64,000 nt of DNA from Lineus longissimus (GCF_910592395.1 NC_088317.1:17840039-17904038); one strand, 5' to 3'. Numbered from the stretch's first letter, positions 1-13,266 are shown. Program-made: numbers and translations. The notes: generated by a model not told the origin, from the letters alone.

Positions 1-3000
1 CCTCGGCCTCAATTCCATTGTTCTACTGTCTTATCAAAGGGTTATACGAGCAAATCTTGAAAAGATCGACCTCCACGAAGCGGCTTTCATTGGGGTTGAT
101 AGACCTAAACCAGCAGGTGCATGCGTGATCGCAATCGCATACAGTCGACACCACCCTAAGATCAGTTGTTGTGAACAACAAGCTTCGCGACGAACATCGT
201 TATTGCGCTATTTTCCTTAGTAAATGTCCAATATCAATTTTCTCTTCCTGATAAAAAAGTATATCACCCCGCAGCGTCTTTAATTACATTGCGAACTATC
301 GCAAAGATTTACTGGATTAATTAAGTAGAAAGGAATGGTGTCTCAGGAAAGCTCTAGAGGCATCCTTCGTTCGTGCACATTGAAATCATGTGTCCCGGTG
401 GTACTCGATCAGAAACAAACATGGTGATAGGCCCCAAAAGTGTCGTCATAAACTCCACACTCTTGGAAATTAAGGCTTTTGAGCTTTTGAAAAACTTCAA
501 TGGATTTTCGGTCAACACAAATATGCACCAGTGGAGGTTTTTCGGTAAAATGAATCCCAAATGGTTTTTGAGATGCCAATGAAGTCGTTCCGAAGACAAG
601 AAATCCTGTTGTCTTGCACACAACGCTTGGTACATATCCGTGCAATATACAGTCTACTAATCCTCTCTTCGGTGAGCAAGACTTCATACGCCGAAGACAC
701 AAATCTATAAAAAAACACATTATGGCGATTGGCGAGCTATGGTAGGTTAATGGGGCCATAAACTATTTGGCGAAGGCCAGAGGGATAACCATGGATCGAT
801 ATGATTGTTCTTGTGTGTTGAGGTTCCGAGATGTAGATTCTAGATAAAGCTTGACTGCGCCAATCTCTAGCAGAGCTTGTTCACGCCGAGACCGAGGGAT
901 CCACTAGGGACCCCAAACCTTTGACATCTCTACTTATCACAGTGTGGACGAGACGAACAGACCATACACCACACCCTCCAAGACTGCTCTCTGTCTGAAG
1001 TCGAGCGAAGAACGATCTTGTAATCAGTATCACGAGACTGACCTTTAGGCTTCAGCCTGATTCGTGACATCCACCGACCTAAGATATTTGATGCAGTCAT
1101 CGAACGCTTAAAAGAAGACGAGGCCTTTAGAACCTGGTGAAGTATTCGTTGGATATGAAAGACCACCCTACTTTGGGGAAAATCGCTAAAACTGACGTAG
1201 GACATTTTCAAAGCCCAAGGACGCCTGAAACAAGAGAAGCTAGAGCTATTTTGAAATTGCCACCGCAGAGATCATCGTCTTAGCATCGTTCAGCTGAGCT
1301 GGTATTTAATCCGGCTTCTTATCAAACATGTCTAATTTATGGAAGAGCAAGTTCTACCATTTCAAGCAACAGGACTATAGTACATCTCTTTTACGAAGCC
1401 GATTCCTTTCATTAATATTCAGTAGCTGAAACCTGTCATTGCAATTTGTTACACTGCTTCAACTCGCCTCAGATAACCATATTATTTGAAGTCAGAAACA
1501 CTCTGAGATGACTTTGGCAAATCCCAGCAGGCTTCGAAAGATGCTTATCCTACACAAAATATCACGATGTTTGGTCAATTGGACAACTAGATGTCGGTTT
1601 GACCGAAGCCTTTACAGTGGCTGCCACAGGCCTTAAGAGCTGAGAGCCCCGCATGGGCTAAAAAAACAGACAAGTTGAAACCAGCATTCTCCTGTGTCAA
1701 ACCATTACGGGGTATCAATTCATTTCATCATTTAGAGGCAGTCTGATATGACGTTCTTCCTCTGGAGAGTGACATTCTGTTTAATTGCATTCTATAAATC
1801 AGTGTACTAGTATTCGTTTGATACACTAATAAACAGATTATCTGATTTCCACTAAAATCGTCATGATATCTCCAGTCTCCTCATTGTTCTTTATTGTTAT
1901 TTGTTTCAATATCGGTCAATGGCACTGAATCTGTAAGCTGCCGTTCTTATGTTAAAACAGTATGTATTCCAGCATGCAGTAAAACACGTACACTCCGGGC
2001 GCAGTGAACCGCATGGTATGAATATGATGACCAACGTCTATTTGCCCTTGATGATTTTGACGAAAGAAGCCCAATGAGAGGACCTTTCTAGGGGTCATAA
2101 CCCTTAGACAAGACAGTAGAATAATGGGAATTTATGCCGAGGTGCGAGCGGACTTTGTTTAAAGACAATATTGGCCTATGGGCCTGAATTCGAAAAAACG
2201 CGAATTTTCAAAACACGAAAAAAAACATTGTATGTATCTTAAATTGGCTGCTCATAATGATAATTTGTGCCATGTCAATTAGACCTCGTTACTGTTGCAC
2301 TATAACAACCTGATGGGGATGTGCTGAGAGTTCAAATCATCACGGTGAGCTGTACGCATATGGCAATATTTCAGCTGAAAGACGTCGAGATTGATGAGGT
2401 AGTCAAAATCGTCATTTTAGGAAGCCTTGATGCTCCATCTTGAGGCTCAATGTAGACATGGCTCAGCTTCCAGACAACGCGCGTAAAGATGGGCGGAGGC
2501 CACGGAGGCAATACCGCTGGAAGTTCTGTATGTGATGCTCAGGATGTCTTCAAACAACACCCGATTGAATCGCTGTCTTTGTCCATATTGTCTTACCCAC
2601 GATTTGTGTTGGATTACATAGTCTATATTGAGACTGTGTCTACCGATACATCCCCCAGGTCTAGCCTAATCATGCCATTCGGCTGGACTAACCGTATTTC
2701 GGCTAATAAAATGGGCGGCAGTAATGTTGTGCATGGGTCAGCATCAGTCGGACACATCTGAGAGTTTATGTGACTGATGTACGTGTACACATATGTATTT
2801 ATACTGACCAGATCTACATTGTAAAGGAACATTCTTCGATAGCCACTGGAACTCAAAGGCCATAGGGGTGGGTGGGTGGACCTATTTCCACCATCCCATA
2901 CGGTGAAGCTCAGATCAAAGTCCCCCCTCACCCACAGTCTAGTTCCTGTACCAATAGAACTCAAAGCAATAATGTTAGTGTCAGGAGAAGTCTTCAGAAC

Positions 3001-4704
3001 TCTGTTTTCAAAAGTGTTTTGTGGCCATTTTAGATTTTGGCAGCCATCTTGCTTAATTGAAAGAGTATAGTCGCAAGACCACAAAACCAGTTCAGTGAGA
3101 AAACATTGACCAGAAATGTGTTAGTTTTTTTGGCTTAGCCCGTTTTCTGTGGGTCGGACACACCACGATTCATTAACTGGTGTTTGTGTTCGGATCACCG
3201 CTGTTCGTCATGATTATGTTCATTTGGGAAAAACAGATCAGATAGATCACATTAACTCACAAACAACCATACGATCAAATCACGATTTATTTTGATCCCT
3301 TTATGTTAAGGATCCACTAGAGCGGTATCACATGACCAGTATATCTTGACATTGTGAGATAATGTCGTTAGAAAGGCGAAATTAATCTAATCTCCTTGAC
3401 TTGGACAAAATCGAAAGAGACGCAGTCGGATAAGTTGAGATAAAAGGAAGCGCTATCTGTGATATATGCCGCCAAGGAATGTTATCCAAATCAGACATGC
3501 ATTTGTTTACCCTTCATTTATACCTGCCTAATTTTGAAATACACCACGTCTTACCTTTTAGGAGCCCCGTAATGAATTGAACAACATCTCGTAAAAATTC
3601 TCCGTCACATAAATCTGGCCCTGTTACAGAGTAATCGACCACACTGATTTATATTCTGGTAACACACCCTGACTGCTTTGCTAGATTAACCATCTGACCT
3701 ATTTGGAATAGTGAAATCGTTGTACTTCTTCAAGAAATATCCTTGGCCTCGCCACTGATGAAAGGCTATATATATCCACATCGGCGCTTTCGATATTGCC
3801 CTGGTTAATTTTCTGATACAGGGATAGCCTCATGGGGTTTGCCGGCGAGTACAATGACCGTATTCCTTCGAGAAACTCATGATATAGAACCCATGATCTA
3901 TTCAAAAGCCCTCCAAGTGTCAAACACCCACTTGGTGCAGGGGTTTTAAATTCTTCAGCGGGAAATCCACCATGGATAGCGATTTTGGTTTCCTACTGAT
4001 AAGATTTGTGGTGGAAATGCGATTAACTTTCCCCGTTCGTTGCAGAAATAGGACTGATCCTATATGGAGTCCCGCAAGAAAACCTCAATGGTAGGTTCCA
4101 AGCTTTCGGATGGCGTTTCTGAGAATGAAACTACTCATCACCAATGAAACAACTTTCATAGTATGCATAGGGAGGCTGCCCCGTCATCCCCGTGATATTA
4201 CCAAGCCTTTTTATTTGGTTTCTCTCTGTGCGATATTCCATCAAGCCTCCATGAAATGTTATTTCTCCTGTGTTTAGAAGCTTGGTAAATATTTAGCCTG
4301 GCAAATGGCATTTTCCTCTCGGCTTCTTGGCTTATCTTGACGCAAGGGCCCAACGCGCCGCGTAGCGGCAAAAAAGCGAAGCTGGCGAAACATTTATAAC
4401 GGGTCACCGTCACTTATTATTGGACTTATAGCGCATTTACGGGGTTGCAACTATTTTGCTTTATAGTGTCACCAGGAAAGAAAAGCATGCGACCTAACGC
4501 CGATCTATTTGTATAAAGTGATAATTGGAAGGTATCTAGTAGGAAATATCAATAAAATAATCATTCCATGTCGTCTTTTGAGGGCATTTTTGATTGTAAA
4601 AAATATATGTGTACGTCACCGTAGTCTCTGCAATGATAATTTTATCAGAGCAGTCTCGCGCAAGTAGAAGTTCTTTACCTACTAGTTCTTCACTTATTAG
4701 TCTC
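1..4704. other. Gene-free stretch, nothing recognised
   Basis: I see no convincing gene here. Open frames are short (under about 155 codons), overlap in several frames and match no family I know. AT-rich spacer is mixed with small repeats. A motif at about 2136-2160 resembles one at about 25571-25595 (shared core GTGCGAGCGG followed by CTTTGTT), which suggests a dispersed repeat family. Confidence 0.5.
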
Positions 4705-4729
4705 AACGTCTGGCGCAAAGCCAGACGTT
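4705..4729. repeat. Perfect 10-bp hairpin
   Basis: AACGTCTGGC at 4705-4714 is the exact inverse complement of GCCAGACGTT at 4720-4729, separated by a 5-nt loop. It lies 8 bp before the first copy of the 135-bp duplication, so it may mark the edge of a mobile or duplicated unit. Confidence 0.7.
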
Positions 4730-4736
4730 TTCCATT

Positions 4737-4871
4737 ACGATTTCACTACGATGTTTGACAAGAAGGAGCAGTGCGCGAGATATGCTAATGAGCAGACTTC
4801 CCTCGCTTGAGTTTCTGAAGAATGTTCCATATCGCGCTAAGCTCATCACTACTGATTATGACAGGCGTGCA
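4737..4871 (+). repeat. 135-bp direct duplication, copy 1
   Basis: This stretch recurs at 6125-6259 with the same length and only a few substitutions, as direct repeats about 1.39 kb apart. Weaker similarity is also seen between about 5313-5420 and 5790-5900, so the duplicated segment was probably larger and has decayed. No protein family is recognised in any frame. Confidence 0.8.
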
Positions 4872-6124
4872 ACGGTAGGTATCTGCTCCCCAACTTCCAC
4901 CCCAATACGGTACAATAAGTTACCATTTGATGGGAATGGGACAATGTCCTCACTGTGTATGGAGTCATAGGGATAAGAAGACATTATTCATTAGTGTTGG
5001 TACAAGTGATTTTGCCCAAGAAGCATGCGCATTCAAAAAACAAAATATGCAAGGTATCACGTACATGACCATGATGACGTGCAGAAAGTGCACTGGCCAG
5101 TGCATACCCTATGGCTATGTACTAGTAAACATGGTAAACATGAACAACATCATTATTCATCGGCAGTTCATTTTACTCCGAGCTTTTCCTGAAACATATA
5201 GCCATGATGATTAGGCCTACCATGTACCATGTCCATGACCAATAACAGCACTAGATCATGTGGATGTCAACAAGTTCACATGAACCGTATAATCCCGCAT
5301 AGCTAGGTAGGCAAGATAAAGTTAGACGAAGTAGCCGATAGGGGTCTCTCACCCCTCAAAGTCCGTCACAACTATTCAAGCTTGTACAAGGAATACATGC
5401 AGCGCTGACTCTAACAAGACCCAATGGGAATGTCGCACAGTCATCTGTCAAAAACAAGACCTATGTTGCAGTATGATCTCTTGCCAATATTTAATAATTG
5501 CACTATCATCATCACCTCATCATACTTCATTGACATTACAGGCACACATTGACATTGACCACTGTTCCAGTCAACGACACAGTCGCTATCCAAGTAGCAT
5601 TATAGAGGTAATTATCATTATCATACCTCATTAGCATGTGAACCAATCACGTCGCGTCCTTTGCGATCACGGCAAAGCCTCATGGAATAATGTCTTTCAC
5701 CGTTGAATAACTTTTCATATTCCATGCCTACAACTTCAATTTCTTCATATTCCATGGCTAGAAGTTCAATACTAATATAATATCCAAGATAAAGTTACAA
5801 GAAGGGGTCTCTCACCTCTCACTGTATGTCCACACTATTCACGCTTGTACGAGGAATACATTCAATGCTAAATCTAACAACACCCAGTGCCCTTACTCTG
5901 TATATTAGTCACTGGAAGATGGCCCATTTCACTCCTTGCTTCTACTTCACCTATAGTCTCATTGCAAACGCCTCAGTTCTATGATATCACATTCACTTTC
6001 AGCTGTCATGCAACGCAACAACTGTGCTATCTGCCATCGCACATCAACGAAGAAGTGCAGCCGCCCACATTCCACCTCACGTCTGTCCGACCAGCTGCAA
6101 TCCTCGAGGACGCCCCACTGTACC

Positions 6125-6259
6125 ACGATTTCACTACGATGTTTGACAAGAAGGAGCAGTGCGCGAGATAGGCTAATGAGCAGACTTCCCTCGCTTGAGT
6201 TTCGGAAGAATGTTCCATATCGCGCTAAGCTGACCACTGCTGACCATGACAGGCGTGCA
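6125..6259 (+). repeat. 135-bp direct duplication, copy 2
   Basis: This is the second copy of the unit at 4737-4871, in the same orientation. Differences are scattered point changes, such as GATAGGC against GATATGC. One frame here is open for 111 codons (5981-6316), but copy 1 does not keep an equivalent long frame, so coding function is unlikely. Confidence 0.8.
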
Positions 6260-6416
6260 TTGGACTGGTACAGGTTGGAACTAAACATTGAATATGCTGG
6301 TGGTGACGCTTTCTGATGAGAAGTTGGTCGTGACTGATGCAGTATCCTTGGACTTGTCCACAGCATCGTTCAATCATTGCTCTCTGAGCTGCCTTGATTC
6401 TGTACTTACCCAAATA

Positions 6417-6475
6417 CTAAGACCAAATGCCTGTTGACTGTGCTTTAAGAGAGACTGGCGCCATGCCTAGAGATA
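6417..6475 (+). repeat. Direct copy of the left part of the hairpin element at 6768-6848
   Basis: The text beginning AAATACTAAGACCAAATGCC and running through GGCGCCATGCCTAG reappears almost unchanged at about 6768-6824. The second copy is followed by the inverse complement of its own core; this one is not. Confidence 0.75.
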
Positions 6476-6784
6476 TGACTGACCCCTATTGGCAAATTTG
6501 TATGACTTTATTTTGCCTACCTAGCTGCTGCCTATAGTCTCCCTTTAACTGCGGAACACTTCAAAGTCGATAAAATGCCATGTTCCACCTTTTAATGTGT
6601 TCAGACCGCCATTTTCAAAATAATCAAGTCAGGACACTGCCTTCTAGTCTCATAATAAATTTTGCTTTCCTCAATAATAACATTTCTTCTTCTTTAATGC
6701 TTTCATCATTCCAAACTTCTCCTCCTCTGACTTTTACAGGGGTACAGTCATGGCAATCAAAACCCAAATACTGAGACCAAATGC

Positions 6785-6848
6785 CTGTTGACTGTGCTTT
6801 AAGAGAGACTGGCGCCATGCCTAGTCTCTCTTAAAGCACAGTCAACAG
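6785..6848. repeat. Perfect 26-bp inverted repeat (hairpin)
   Basis: The left arm at 6785-6810 begins CTGTTGACTGTGCTTT. The right arm at 6823-6848 is its exact inverse complement over all 26 bases. The loop is 12 nt (GGCGCCATGCCT). A perfect stem of this length implies a recent inverted duplication or the tip of a foldback element. Confidence 0.9.
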
Positions 6849-6859
6849 ACACCAACCCC

Positions 6860-8862
6860 CTCAGACTCAGAAACCACAAACGCCCAACCCTTCCTGCTAC
6901 CTTAATACTTCTGGATCGTTTCATTTGCCCAACAGCCAATTATGTTAGGTGGACTCGCCACGACCTCGCCAAATGGACTGTGACCTCTTCAATCAGCAAA
7001 CGTATTCAGTAAGCGTTTAAGTCACGAATGAGGTTCAAAATACTCAGTCTATGTTAGGCGAAAATAGCGTATCAGCGAGTCAAAAAGAGGCAAACGAAAG
7101 GCAAATGGGAAAGAATAACTACAAATTACCACACCATTACAGTCTGCTCCGGCAGGGGTAGCATTTTGACCTTGGTAGTAGTGAAAAAAATACACCATGT
7201 TTTATGGGCCGCATCTCCATATGGTGATGAATAGTGATGCTAAGATCTGTGCCTAATACCGGTAAGGTGGTTACAGAGCTTGGCTTCTGTTACTCTAGTT
7301 AAGTTCATTTGGTGCAGCATTTTCAACAAAGCTCCCGCGGGACATTTTGAAGAAAGTTATTAACAACTACAGCATACGACAGGTTGTTGGATTCTCCAAA
7401 GCAGACATATTCAAGCATATCCTGTCTGCCAGTGTAAGTCAGTGCACACTATACATTGCGTTCTCGCAGGGTAACAGGACTGAAGATAGCTTCAACACAA
7501 TGACTTCGTGAAGTACATATACCTAAAATACTGTTACACATGCACGATCAGTTTCTGGTATATCATGCCATGACCAATCCATCAGGTCACGACCTACTGA
7601 GTTGATGATAACGGAACAAATAACTCAAATTTGATTAATTAACCTACATACAAGCATCTTTCGATAATTGTAACATTCCGCCCAGCAATGGTCTTGAAAT
7701 ATCCCTCAAGCCAGACAATGGCAAATGAAATTCGGTGCCGGTGTAAAAGTAAAAAGTGCCCCCCTGGAAAAGTGTCCGGCCCTATTGTATTCTGCAATAT
7801 GGTTCTATAGAGACCCTGACAGTCAATAGCTCAGAGATTGAAGCGCATAATAGAATCCTTTGTTCCCGGACATTTTATCCTAGGACATTTTAAACTTCTA
7901 CACCGGTATCGCGTCGTGTGTAGGAGAAACCCAGAGGGGAGTTGGTGGAATCGAGGTAAGATAGACCTGCTTCAGAGAACAAAGTACTTAAAGACGTTCA
8001 AAGCATCAACAGACTGTAAAGAACCAGCAGGCAACAAAGCCATGCTATCATTAGTGGCAGGGTACTAAATTCTTTGGTTGTAAGAAGTTCACTGAGTGTT
8101 TTGCCGGCGAAACATGACGGCTCGTTGATCGTGTTTGTTCAGGAGTGATCTTCACGTTTTAGACCCAGATTGACTTTCATGATATCACACTGAGGTCGAG
8201 AGGAAGTTTTAAAAAGCGTTAATTACGAGACTTTGAATGTTCTTTGGATGCGATGCTTCGTATGCTGGTCGTAAGATTGTAAACCCCTACTTCATCTCTG
8301 AGGTTGAACTGCTTACAGTTATCATCCATAGGCCTAGGCCTCAGCCGAACATCAAAGCTGATCTTCTCATCACTTATTTCTTTTTTCGCATATGTCAAAA
8401 TTCTACAGGGGTATGTAGTACTTTTGTTGAAAGGCTTACCTGGCAACGACAAAAAACAGGGTTCTGCTTTTGTTAGACGTGGGATAAGTTACACAAGGAA
8501 AGCTCATCTGCAGACTGGTGAATGACAACACACACACCTCTTTTTTTCATTACCTTCAGACCTTCAACCCACCTCATTATTTTCCTAAGGTTATTTTAGC
8601 ATTTCTTAAAAAAACACTATTAGGCTTGGAGCTAAGGCCTAAGATATGAATAAAGGAAGGGACCCTTTACTTGCTTCCCACTGTTTAGCCGAATTAGCCT
8701 GCTTGGATAACATCAATTAGCTTGTTCGTACCACCTGGTTATATCAGTCGTCAGCACTATAGTGTCGGGGAATGCGCCTAAAGATTGCTGTTCTCAACGG
8801 CCTAGGCCTACCTGGTAAAAAATTGCGTCAGTAACAATCGCCATCTAATTCTAGTATCATGT
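6860..8862. other. Gene-free stretch, nothing recognised
   Basis: No gene, tRNA or conserved motif is seen. Reading frames are short and unlike known proteins. Confidence 0.45.
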
Positions 8863-9300
8863 AACCTTACCAATATCGTCAAGATATGGTTCACCTTCTC
8901 TTTGGCAGCGTGCGAAATCAAATGCTAACCTAATCAGTAATCGGAGAGTTGGCCCTCTCGGATCGGCTTGAATCACCGTACGGTTTGCTTCTCAGCATTC
9001 CTTACGCTGTGAACCGAAAGCGATCAAGCAGTAGCCTTAACCTTTCCACCCCCGGATGGTAACCTAACCAATGTTATCAAGATAACATTCACCATCTTAG
9101 TATGAGAAATGGAAGAAATTAAAGGTCAGTCTATTCCAAGTTTCAGTGTCGGCCGGTCAAAGCCTGTCTTCTCCTTCTTAACATTCCCGAGGATGTGAAG
9201 CGAAAGCGATTGATCAATCTCTGGCCTTAAACATTTTCTGACCTTACCAATATCATCAAGATTAATTTTACACTTTACCTTTATTTTATCGCACCATGGC
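8863..9300. repeat. Diverged tandem repeat, about 180-200 bp unit, three partial copies
   Basis: Copies start near 8863 (AACCTTACCAATATCGTCAA), 9061 (AACCTAACCAATGTTATCAA) and 9240 (GACCTTACCAATATCATCAA). Each is followed by a region with related text such as GAACCGAAAGCGATCAA or GAAGCGAAAGCGATTGATCAA. Divergence is high, so this is an old satellite-like array. Confidence 0.6.
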
Positions 9301-9361
9301 TCACAATAGTGAAGTTAGACCTCAATGAGCTGAACGTGTAATGTCAACATTTCAAGGTCGA

Positions 9362-9480
9362 TTCCACCCATTTAGTAATAATCAATGTGTAACTTCTACT
9401 ATTTAGTAATTTAATGTGAAAATTCCACCGCTGAGTAATTGAATGAGCAAATTCAACCATTTGGTAATTTAATGTGCATT
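9362..9480. repeat. Imperfect short tandem repeat, about 36-bp unit, four copies
   Basis: Related segments centred on CATTTAGTAATAATCAATGTG, TATTTAGTAATTTAATGTG, GCTGAGTAATTGAATGAGC and CATTTGGTAATTTAATGTG follow one another at roughly 36-bp steps. It is AT-rich and non-coding. Confidence 0.6.
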
Positions 9481-9499
9481 TATCTGTGCATCTTTGAGT

Positions 9500-12440
9500 G
9501 TCTAATTGTGTGACTGGACAAGAGTTAGTGGCTTCCACCTGGCAAAGGTGATCACTGACTGAATTTACTTTATCCCAAAGTTCCCGTAAATACTTCTCCG
9601 AGGTAACTCGGTAAAGTGGGATGTAACCTTGGCAAACGTCAGGTGCCTGTATCTATCACGTGACCTTGACCTCGGAATCACATGATCTAGCATGTCAGGA
9701 TCAGTGTTTCACCACTAATGGAGAACACCGGGGATGTAAACTGCCAGAGCTAGCCTCAAAGGTGAAGTGGCTATCAAAGCAGGTGCACCATCAAATCCTT
9801 GAAATTTGTCGATGTTGATTGTCAATATCCAGACTGATGGCATAGAATTTTAGTGGTCTAGTATTGCTGCGACAGGGTCGGGGCGATAGAGGGTAGGTGC
9901 AGCAAATGCTCCCTCCCCTCCCAAGGGTCACAAAACTAACTTGTTTTTCATGCAGATTTTGGCCGATTTGCAGACTGATGACGGAATACTACACAAAGTT
10001 GCTTTGCTCCAAGTGACCAAAGATATAGCTACAGGCCTGGGAGGATCAATTGACAAGATTCTTTGGGGCATTGACCCGAATATCAATCAGGGCCTAGATT
10101 CCGCCGCAGGCTGCATCACTCAGTTTGTAAAATCATTCCAAGGTACAAGGTCATGCATATCCTTTGTCATGGAAACTGGATTCATTCCATTATCAGAGCT
10201 TTCTCCCCGGAGCCTCCTCTTGTTTTTCATGTTCTTGGGAAAGTTACAAACTGATATTGGCCAATGAGCGTCAGATATCAGAAATTTGAGATTTTCAGGC
10301 CGGAAATCTTGAGTTTTATCGTCTCGTACCAGGCTATATTTCAAGGGTATGCATTGGACTGTTGTTGCTTTCTAAGTGTGGCTCTGCTATAAAGGTGTCT
10401 ACTTAGCCGACCATGCGAATCCGATGCCTCTCAATGATACTGGTTACACACCTTTGCCCCCCCCCCCCCCCGGCGACTCCTTTATCCTAAAAAGGCGAGC
10501 ATGCATACTTCAATGCCAGAAATACTTAGACACGACAATGTTTAGCATAAAAAATTCGATTCGGAATTATCAAACGACATCAAAGCCACCGACATTTAAT
10601 TTCTTGATAACATACACATGGCACACAACACTTATCTTACTGGAGGACGCAAACAGTCTGCTTACCAAAGACTATCGAGGTCAAATCAAGTAATAATTCC
10701 ATAGTTTTGATTTATTTGACATCATCCACCGAACGAATACCTAACTGTCATTAGTCAAATGGCGGTTCTTTTGATCTGGTAATGTTCAGAACAACATGAT
10801 GAAATGACTAGAAGTAGTTACTAGTTTTGTGAGAGAAGAGTGCATGCGGTATTGCCAGTGCGAAAGCATTCTGAACCATCAGAGGTCTCCCCTCATAATG
10901 GAGTACGGAGTCCGGGTCGTCGGAGTGGATAAAAAACTTGATGGTCAAGATGGTACGAAAATCTCTGCCATGACTCGCCTTGGAGCCGGAATGACCTGGC
11001 CGGTTATCAAGACGATAATCTTACCCCCAAAAAAGTCCAGGTAACCGTTGCTTCAAGGCCATGCATCCGAGGGAAGACCACCAGAGTCGCGCCTTTGACC
11101 TTATCATGTGAAGCAGTACTGATTATTGATCTGTGAAGACTTGCTTTCGCTCAACCTAACGATTCAGGTCAATAAAATCTGGATTGGTATGATAAGAAAC
11201 ACAATGAGTTTCGGAAAACTCTACAGCAGTCACCAGCCGGGACGAGCAACCTAAATCTCAAAGGTTTTGGCAATCACACAGGTCGCCGGTTGCAGATGAC
11301 AATTTGATAGTCCAGGGCATTGTCCAGCACCTAAGTGGCGAAATATGCTAAAGAAGCTCTATGATAGTAAACTTACCTTACCTCAAGAGAATGGTTGAAG
11401 GCAGTTTACCAGCTAGGCTACAGTATCACACACAGTAATCCTACACGAGTCATTAGCTATCCTTCAGACTACAAATATAAATCATCGCCGGGGTACCACC
11501 TGCCCGTCTGAGAAATACTGAGATTTGTTTTAGAAGCAACTGAGGCGGGAAACTGCACGTGGTGTGACGGAACTGCTGCGCATGAGGTGCGGGAGGCGTG
11601 CGCGAGCGTTAGCGCTGCCTGAAAACCAACGACGCAGAATAATTGCTTGGGTACGGAATACGTTTCGTTTGCCCAGGTTACACGATGGGAAGCAAGGGCC
11701 ATCTTTTTACCCAAGCTCAAACTAAATATGTCAGGCAGTGAGGTCAACCGATCTTTACTCTATCTTGAGTAGACAAAGTTTGGTCTGAGCTGATTCACCA
11801 ACTTCAAAATCCCTATAATCAGGACCTCCGCCCGACCCTGTTCATTAGTCTTCATGAATTGACCAAATGGGACGGTAGTTTTAGTGGCTTGACGTTTAGC
11901 CAATGGATGCTGCTGTAACGAAACTGTGATGGGATTTTCTGACACCCAATCAAAAGATTCAACGTGTCGCCAGTCCCCTCCTGGTATCTATTCCTTCCTG
12001 ATCGTCCATGGTTTTCTAACAAACGTACGGAGAGTTATCGTTAGTGACATGCTAATAAACAAACAAGCCAATTAAAAGTTGCTTTGAACTTTCGGCTCGG
12101 GCATACACCTTTACCTAATAGGCCTGCTCAAATACTGCCTTGCAACCGGTATCGGCTTTAATAACTATGTAATTGTGAGGTCCGCTTTAATCAAAAATTT
12201 TAGTTTAACACTTTGACACGAGATGTCGCGACGATCAGTATAACAGGCGGTCGGATTAATAAGTGCCTGAAAGCGGTTTTGTATCCTAAGCATTGTGTAC
12301 ATACAGCTCTGAAGCAAATTGTATTCATACTAAAATCTAAAGGTTTAATAATTCATCGATTAACCGGAAAAGAGAGACTCAACACGCTTCGAAAATGCTT
12401 TCAAACGCCGGAGTAATTACTTCGTTTTTCAGAAATTCAT
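9500..12440. other. Gene-free stretch with a 16-C run
   Basis: No gene is recognised. The only distinctive feature is a homopolymer run of 16 C at about 10457-10472. Confidence 0.45.
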
Positions 12441-12456
12441 ACCGCCTGTGAATACG

Positions 12457-12464
12457 TGACGTCA
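12457..12464 (+). promoter_or_regulatory. CRE/ATF site upstream of the 7SL gene
   Basis: A perfect palindromic TGACGTCA lies about 63-70 bp before the 7SL RNA start. Vertebrate 7SL genes are known to use an upstream CRE/ATF element at a similar distance together with internal RNA polymerase III signals. The site and position are seen directly; the function is inferred. Confidence 0.6.
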
Positions 12465-12526
12465 CATGACAAATTATCATAATCTATTCATTGACTTCAA
12501 ATAGCCTGTCTGACCGCATTTCTCTC

Positions 12527-12822
12527 GCTGGGAGTTGTGGCGTGCTCCTGTAATCCAGTTACTTGGAGGCTTAGGGAGGTGAACGGCTTGAGGCCGGGAG
12601 CCCTGCTTGTCGTCGCTCTATGTTGATCGGGTGTCCGCACTAAGCTTGGCATCAATATGGTGATCTTGGGGGATCCCGAGACGACCAGGTTGTCTAAGGA
12701 GGAACGTACCGGCCCAGGGTGGAAACACAGCAGGCAAAAGTTCCCGTGTTGAGCAGTAGTGGGATAGCACTCGTGAATAGGCAGCGGCAAGTAGCCTGAC
12801 CAATAGAGTTGGACTCTTCCTT
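12527..12822 (+). ncRNA. 7SL: 7SL RNA (signal recognition particle RNA)
   Basis: The RNA scaffold of the signal recognition particle, which targets ribosomes making secreted and membrane proteins to the endoplasmic reticulum. The 5' Alu domain shows GTGGCGTGCTCCTGTAATCC and GGAGGCTTAGG. The S domain keeps ATCGGGTGTCCGCACTAAG, GGCATCAATATGGTGATC, the conserved ACCAGGTTGTCTAAGGAGG and CCGGCCCAGG. The closing strand is GTAGTGGGATAGCACTCGTGAATAG. Length is about 296 nt, as in vertebrates, and a T run at 12821-12824 fits polymerase III termination. All hallmark segments are intact and in order, so this is probably an active gene rather than a decayed copy. The exact ends are set by similarity and could shift a few bases. 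Confidence 0.95.
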
Positions 12823-13260
12823 TTAATTTTTTTTCAATTCCTTTCAACTTTATTTTCAATTTCATCATTTTATCGGATGTCTTGTTCATTTTTCTTGTTC
12901 ATTCTACCGCATATGTACCAATGTATTTTGAGTTCAATGCACTGTCACGCCATTATACAGCCGGTTGAGAGGTCGCGGCCCTGTGTACAAAAGGCTGTAC
13001 ATTGTTCCATACAGCAACGTACGTACATGTCACGAAGTATGAAAAAGATGAGACGTTCAGATAAGAATTTATATAGTTTTTTTGGGGTTTCGAGCTCTAT
13101 AAAATCACATGTTGTGCTAATACAGGTTTCATTGTGTTTCATTTTGGTGCCGTTCGATACATTTTACACCAGTAGCGACTGACGATTGTTTTGCCTGCCA
13201 GGTCAAGGGGACGCATGCGGTGCCACTGATATTTCTTTTTCAGTCTGCTATTTCAAGTGT

Positions 13261-13266
13261 TTTATT
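13261..13266 (-). terminator. Polyadenylation signal of the ankyrin-SOCS gene
   Basis: AATAAA on the minus strand, about 75 bp after the stop codon at 13341-13343. Confidence 0.6.

Noticed and set aside
5959-6366. 135-codon minus-strand frame and 111-codon plus-strand frame
   Set aside because: They overlap the 135-bp duplication in several frames, match no family, and the other copy does not preserve them.
12497-12889. 130-codon minus-strand frame
   Set aside because: It lies almost wholly over the 7SL RNA gene; the RNA explains the sequence.
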